From: Spinacia oleracea
Taxonomy: Eukaryota; Streptophyta; Magnoliopsida; Caryophyllales; Amaranthaceae
Direction of reading: 5' to 3'
DNA length: 64,000 nucleotides
Assembly (NCBI RefSeq): GCF_020520425.1
Contig: NC_079492.1
Location: 116,595,157 to 116,659,156, forward strand
Shown one piece after another: positions 58,497 through 64,000 of this stretch. The notes beneath the pieces were generated by a model. That model saw only the letters and a list, made by a program, of their open reading frames with translations. It was not told where the DNA came from and searched no databases. A program made the translations under genes and the position numbers. Within the stretch, counting starts at the first letter, position 1; each line of letters opens with the position of its first letter.

Positions 58497-60576
58497 GTTT
58501 TCTGGGCAGAACTTTGACAGTTTTTTTTTGATTTTTTTTCTTTCGCTTTTGCTTTGGAACGATGTAGACTGTGTAACGAGCGCTTTATAGGGCGAGCGTT
58601 ATGTGCAGTGGTTTGATCGGAGTTTTGGTGACTCGCGATTTTCAGTTACCCTTGTTAGTGGGGTGACTTTATATATTCTAAGTAGTGCTTTAGAATTTGG
58701 GAGGGGTTGTAGCCATTCTAAGGTTTGTTTTTCACAATTAAAGCTTAGGATTGAGCCCCTATGACATATGTATCGCATTAGCGTCGAGAATTTGCGATAA
58801 AATCGTCATTTCGAGCATTTTTAGAGTGTTTTTCTCAAGCCCCCAATTGTAGCTACGGGATTGGCTTGGTGCTATAATGCTTGGCATACGTTTTTATGCA
58901 TTCATGGTGACATGGATCATGAATAGTTTGAACCGGACTCGTTTAGGGCGAGGTACGTTCGAGTAGTGACCTGCTACTTCTCTTGTAAATGTCGTATTGT
59001 GCGACATTGCCATGGTCAAGGTAATCACATGTTGAAGCATGCCTTGACCAAAAGCTAGGTGCCTTTCTTTACCCATAATCATATTTAGAACGATCGGAAA
59101 GAAGTCGCTAAAGCGAAGCTTTCGGTCTTTTTGACTCACTTGCAACGTTGAGATAGACGCGTACTAAGCTTAAACCAACGACACTTTATTATGCTCGAAG
59201 AAGTTTTTTTTTAAAATCATTTGAAAATTATTTAAAATCCGAGTCCTACTGTGTACAATCCGAGGTGTCCTAAGTAGGTTGACTTTATAGAAGGGTTCGT
59301 ACAGGATTACATGAGTGAATCAAAATACTGTTACGATTTTTGGAATGCTGTCTAAGGATTTGCTGGAAGCCAGGGTGCAGGCGTCAAGATATACTTGTGC
59401 CCGTTTGGCATATGGTTTTAGGCTTTTAAGGCCATCTTTTCCAGAATTGCGGGAATATAAACCGTTTTCGAGTTGACTTAGATTTACTTGGTGTATGTCT
59501 GCACAAAAGGTCAAGGTATACTTAGTTCCTTCCCTAACTCTTTCATTTCAATTCTTTAGCCCCCAGTTGCTGTTATGTCTTCCCATTAATAATGCTTTCA
59601 GATTTCGATTTTAGATGCCCGTGTCATATGTCTGAGTAGGGTGAGCCTTGGTTAAGTGCCAAGTCCTATTGACAATGTCTGTTTATTTTTTCAAAGGGGA
59701 TTCGCAAGCATTTGAATTACCATGAACGGGTGCCCTGAGTTCGAAGGAACGATGGGGCAATGCCGTAGAACAATTCTCTTTATTGCAAGTTTACTGCCTT
59801 TACTACTTGTTGGCGATCATGACTGTGTCTAGTGGTGAAAGAAGGTCTTTAAGCGAACGACTATGTCTAGTGGTGAAAGAAAGTCTTTAAGTGAGTTAGT
59901 TCGCTTTTAGGGAGGGTCAAGTTGAGTACTTTAGAGGTCATGGACGCTTGCGCTAGCCCCCATTCGATTGAGGCAAAGTGATCTTTTGAGTCTTGGCTAA
60001 GTGCCTAGGAGTGTGAGTGCTCCTTCTGGCAAGGGTACGTGCCCTTATTATTTTTCGATGTGTGCTCATTAATTTTGGCATCTTGATGACTCGGATTCTT
60101 CTTTTGACTTAAGTTTTTCTTTCGACTTGGATTGCAAGTAATTAAATTTCAATAAGGGACTTCTATTTTTATTCTTGTTTTTCTATAGGCTTTAATATTT
60201 TTGCAAATTGGTTGGACCGAATCATGGATTGCCTACGTATCCGCCTTAAATAGATTTAATTTGGAATCAGGTCTTGCGTAGTTCTTAGCCTAGAAAATGG
60301 TTTCTTAGAATGCTGATTTTAAACAAGTACGTTCTGAGGTGGAACCGTAATGTTTGAAATAGGATGAGATAAGTGAAGTTCATTATTATTTTAATCTGCT
60401 GCTTTGCCGTAAGCCAAAATTTTGTTTTATTTTTTAAGTACATGTATTTTCTTTTCATGTGTTTTTGGTACGTATACCTGAATACGTGTTGTACCCCTCC
60501 AAGTGTTCGTTATTTTTCCGTGCATGTGCGGGTAAAATGACGAGCACTTCTGGACAAAATTTGGCAAGTAGAGAGA

Positions 60577-60634
60577 TTCGGCGCCCAGGCAGGGGCGCTA
60601 AAGACTTCGGCGCCCAGCTCTGGGCGCTGAAAAT
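60577..60634. repeat. GGCGCC hairpin module 3 of element C
   Basis: TCGGCGCCCAGGCAGGGGCG, then TCGGCGCCCAGCTCTGGGCG and CTGAAAATG. The flanks (TGGACAAAATTTGGCAAG, CTTCTGGGCGG) also resemble module 2. Confidence 0.78.
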
Positions 60635-62804
60635 GACTTCTGGGCGGATCTTTTTTGGTGCGCTAAATGTTTCTTTTTCTTTTTAGACTAACTTTTAAAG
60701 GCGCTTTGCAAAGTTTGCTTTTGTATTATGTACATTTTTTGTACTTTTCATTTGTCTTTTTTTTTTTTTTTTTTTTTATATATTCGTGACTCAAGACGGC
60801 TTGAAAGGCGGGTTGAATGAGATAGGATAATTGGTATAGGTATTGGTCAAGCATGAGGATTATCTTAGCTAGGGCTCACAATTTGCAGCCTCGAACTAGT
60901 GTCGTGAGTTTAAATCAACCGAGGTCAATGAGTAGTATGGGGACGGCTTAAGGGTATATCAACAGGATGTATCCACACAAGTTATATGGTCATTATGCTA
61001 ATGGTGGTGTAAGAACAGGTTTTGGGCTTTGGAAATAATGGGTATGACGCCCGCGTCAATGGCCGTGCGTGGTTTGCGGTTGACAACAAGTTCAAGAACA
61101 AGAGTCGAGGTAATGGTTTCTTGGGTTACGGCAATGAGAACATGGATGGGTTAGATGAGCTGAACAGGGACCCCAGAGCGAATGCGTCTAGAAGCATAAG
61201 GATTGGAAAGGGTAGACATCGTAGAATTTTATGATTTGGATTGGTTGACTCAATTCTTTTCCTTCGTTTTACTTGGGTAAATGTCGCACTTTGGGAGGTA
61301 CGGGCTAAGTATTTCATGGCTCGCTCTTTTCGCTCTCCCTTTTCTCTTTCCATTTTTTCTTTTTGCTTGGGATTTCTTCTCAACATAAATCCTTCAATCA
61401 ATTTGGGCTAAAGGGTAGATGGTTGTGGTCTTTGAGTCACGAGGCGAGACTGAGTGAGCCTCGTTTGGTAGGCCTATAGTGGACCTCTAATTTTAGTAGG
61501 CCTAGGGTGGACCTTTAAATTGTCTTACTTTGCAAGCGTATTTAGTCGTTTCTTAAAATATGTAAATAGCGTAGATTCAAAATGTTGTTTTTACCTTATT
61601 GAATTTTAACGAAAGAATTACATCGAAAGTAATTTTTTGTTTCTTTTCAGATTCCAGTTTCTGGGATTTAATTGGAAGTTGTGATTTAGACTCAAACTTT
61701 CATTAATCCTTCTAATTATAACCCGTGTATGAATACAAGGAGGTGGCCTAGACTCAAAATAATGACGTGGCGTAAGCCTATAATACTTGACCAAGCAACT
61801 CTCTGACTTAGGCTAATTGGACCATAACTTTTGTTGGTTGACACTTTAGATTTTAACCCTTGGGTGTTCATTTGTCATGCGCCATTTTGTTTAATGTTGG
61901 CAAGGTAGTTAATTGGGGAGATCGAATTTTTATTTTTGCAAGACTAGAATCATTAGTGCGGCTTCTCTCTTAGTGTGTATTGCTTTACCCCAATGGTAGT
62001 CTTATTGGTATGCCTATTTGGGTATTTTCATGGTTGGTCATGTTGCATTCATGGAAAATCTTTTAGTCCGTACTTAATAGTATTTCAAGGAGTGAGTGAC
62101 TCGAGAGGACTATGATAGTCGTGACCTAATGTGATCATAAGCTAGCCTTGAGGCCATTAATTTTTCTTGCCAATGGTATTGACACCTTAAGTTCACTTTG
62201 GGGGTTGTGCGACTATGGGGGGAATGATTTCCAGAATGTGACTGTTTCCATTTTGCAAATACTATAATATATTCTTTTTATTGGTGAGAGAGAGTATTGA
62301 GGCCGTGGATTCTTAGCAAGGGATGACAATCACATATGGGTGCTCATTGATTTAAATGTTAGGAGGGGAGACTCAATATGGTTTAACCTTTTAACTTGCA
62401 GAACGACACCAAGCATTAGGACCGATTCTATGGATAAGACAACTAAGACTTAGGATTTGGATTGTATTTTGGCATAGCCTAGTCTAGACTCGGATTTATT
62501 TTTTTTTATTCGAACATTATTTTTCTTGAAAACTCTATTTGAACATTATTTTTTGAATACTTTGCCCATGTGACATTCATAGTTATTAGCATGTTCGGTT
62601 TTGGTGCCGAGCATTGTCGTCGTAGGAGGCCTAACAACGACACAAAGAGTTATTTATTTTTATTTTTTAGTTGCTTTTAGAATCGAGTGTCTTTTCATAC
62701 GCCCTCGCAGCAATTTTTTTTGAAAAGTTTTTTTTTTGCTACGTATATTTTTTTATGCGCGGGCACCGAGGCTGCTGTGCCTGACCAAAAGGCCAGGCAG
62801 CAAC

Positions 62805-62862
62805 TTCAGCGCCCATCAGTGGGCGTGAGAAATTTCGGCGCCCAGCCAGGGGCGTTGAAAAT
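62805..62862. repeat. GGCGCC hairpin module 4 of element C
   Basis: TCAGCGCCCATCAGTGGGCG, then TCGGCGCCCAGCCAGGGGCG and TTGAAAATG. Confidence 0.78.
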
Positions 62863-63631
62863 GTGTCCCCGGCTGGTTCCCGTTTTCTGTTTGCGTCTAC
62901 TTTTGTTTATGCGACTTCGATTTTGCGTGCTTGCCTAATAACGTCCTTACGCGTTGTGCAGCGTTTGTGGGATTCGTTACAGGCCACCCCGAGCGTCGCT
63001 TATTTTGTGGCGATCATTCGGGTTTACGGAACACGTGTTTCGGTATAACTCTTTGGCAAATTAGTCTATGAATGTTTGGGCAGTTTTTAAGGTCGTTGGT
63101 TTTCTAGGATAGTTTGTCACACACAATCACATATTTCGCTACACATAACTACATTACAAACATGGATTTGAAAATTAAATATGCCACGTAGTTTATGATA
63201 GGCTTCTATGGGTAGTTCATTTGCGCCTGGCTTGGTACCGCTTCTATCGTAGATCCAACACATGCCCCGGTCGAGGTAGTGTCTTCAACAGACGAATTTC
63301 GCCCGAGAGGCCAACCCGCAAGTGCAAGCCAAGGGGGCATGCAGGCGAGAGGGACCTAATGAGCGAGCGATTGGGTTCGGGATAGGTGTACTACCTGCAC
63401 AAGTACCGAGTGGGCGACATGCGCGGCGTATGCACCCCCCTATTGGCGAAAAAAAGGTATCCTTAGTCCCAACTCCCGAGGGAGCCGAGATTCGTTATGT
63501 TGTTCTGCCCGTTCACATTAATATGCTGATTTTCAGGTCGTCCCAACTTGATGGGGAAATAAACGCGGGGTAGGATCGTTTCACCCTTCGGCTATTTTGA
63601 TTACCTACAAGCACGAGTATTTCCTTCACTA

Positions 63632-63650
63632 TCCCCAGTGGAGTCGCCAC
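63632..63650 (-). other. primer binding site of element C
   Basis: Minus strand GTGGCGACTCCACTGGGGA directly follows the 5' LTR. The matching tRNA was not identified here. Confidence 0.7.
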
Positions 63651-64000
63651 TGTGAGAAGGGTCGAAAAAGCGCGAGGCTAATGCGTGACCTTGTCCCTCG
63701 TGGGTGTGACGATTCTTTTTATTCAATCAAGTGTAATTGGATTTCCTGTGAGTATACACCCAATTGACTAGTAATATAGGAGTCGACATTCAGTTTTTAA
63801 CAACAATGAGAAAAACTGACAAAACCCGGTTATCGTGACATAAAGGGAGTGCAATTATGTTTGACCACGACGGCCGTAGGTTCCCTTGTGATCCCTGGTG
63901 TGGAGATCTCTCAATATACACCCGCAAGGTAGAGATTGAGGGTTCGGGGGACTGTAACTACCGAGAGGAGTAATTCGCTCGTCGATAACTCCAGAGGCAC
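63651..64000 (-). repeat. 5' LTR of element C, partial
   Basis: Repeats the sequence of 54433 onward (TGTGAG...GGGTCGAAAAAGCG) and runs off the window. Confidence 0.9.

Larger units (their letters stand above)
56906..63631 (-). other. non-coding interior of element C
   Basis: About 6.7 kb without protein genes; frames longer than 80 codons here show no domain. Four GGCGCC hairpin modules (57331, 58441, 60577, 62805) and T-runs (57771-57783, 60758-60777) are the visible landmarks. Confidence 0.7.
54433..64000 (-). mobile_element. large non-coding Tat-like LTR element C (family A), right end outside window
   Basis: 3' LTR 54433-55895, polypurine tract 55896-55913, a 7.7-kb interior, primer site 63632-63650 and the start of the 5' LTR at 63651. 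The interior has no gag, protease, RT or integrase, only hairpin repeats and unrecognised T/G-rich sequence, which fits a large retrotransposon derivative moved in trans. The visible 350 bp of the 5' LTR differ from the 3' LTR at about eight sites. Confidence 0.9.

Noticed and set aside
58339-63573. Scattered 60-90-codon frames in the interior of element C
   Set aside because: None has recognisable domains, splice partners or agreement between copies.

Overview
This window is nuclear DNA from a flowering plant. It consists almost entirely of nested transposable elements around one intact host gene, a class III peroxidase at 31059-32366. Evidence for a plant nuclear genome: spliced genes with plant-type junctions, CACTA, Ty3/gypsy (Tat-type), Ty1/copia, L1-type LINE and Stowaway elements, and initiator-Met-tRNA primer sites. 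The repeat style (CTCCGTCCC Stowaway ends, Tat-like non-coding elements) suggests a dicot, perhaps Caryophyllales. That placement is a weak inference.

Left part (1-24164) is a nest. A CACTA transposon transcribed leftwards fills 1-10076; its other end lies outside the window. It carries a broken TNP2 transposase (4573-7964) and a spliced TNPA-like gene (65-3731) whose first intron holds two arrays of palindromic repeats. It sits in the 3' internal part of a non-coding Tat-like LTR element, family A, copy A1 (10077-12474 and 22910-23163). The A1 3' LTR is split by a Ty1/copia-type element E (12475-22904) with two near-identical LTRs, a non-coding interior and a 5-bp target duplication. A1 itself interrupts another copia LTR of the same family as E (23164-24164).

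Middle part (24165-32844). A decayed leftward Tat-lineage gypsy element B (24165-28894) is cut at its left by that copia LTR. A solo LTR of family A (27242-28691) sits inside its 5' LTR. Next come a 278-bp CACTA miniature element with perfect ends and TTG target duplication (29324-29601) and the four-exon peroxidase gene.

Right part (32845-64000). Element D (32850-44318) is a complete leftward Tat element with 5-bp target duplications. It has gag-protease, RT, two RNase H domains and integrase, all interrupted by a few stops and frameshifts. It also carries a separate spliced gene on the opposite strand with its own TATA box (33717-37116). A short non-coding copia element F (46047-53561) follows; a complete-length but broken L1 LINE (46463-51278, 15-bp target duplication) sits in its interior and a Stowaway MITE (53192-53517) in its 3' LTR. 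F is cut by the LTR of another element G (53562-54432), and G by a second large family-A element C (54433 to beyond 64000) that has LTRs, polypurine tract and primer site but no gag-pol.

How it works together: autonomous-type elements (the CACTA element, B, D, the LINE) are present only in mutated form, while E, F and the family-A copies have the cis signals of retroelements but no protein genes, so they presumably moved in trans. The most unusual signals are arrays of tiny hairpins whose stems change on both arms together, found independently in family A and in F, and the antisense gene of element D.
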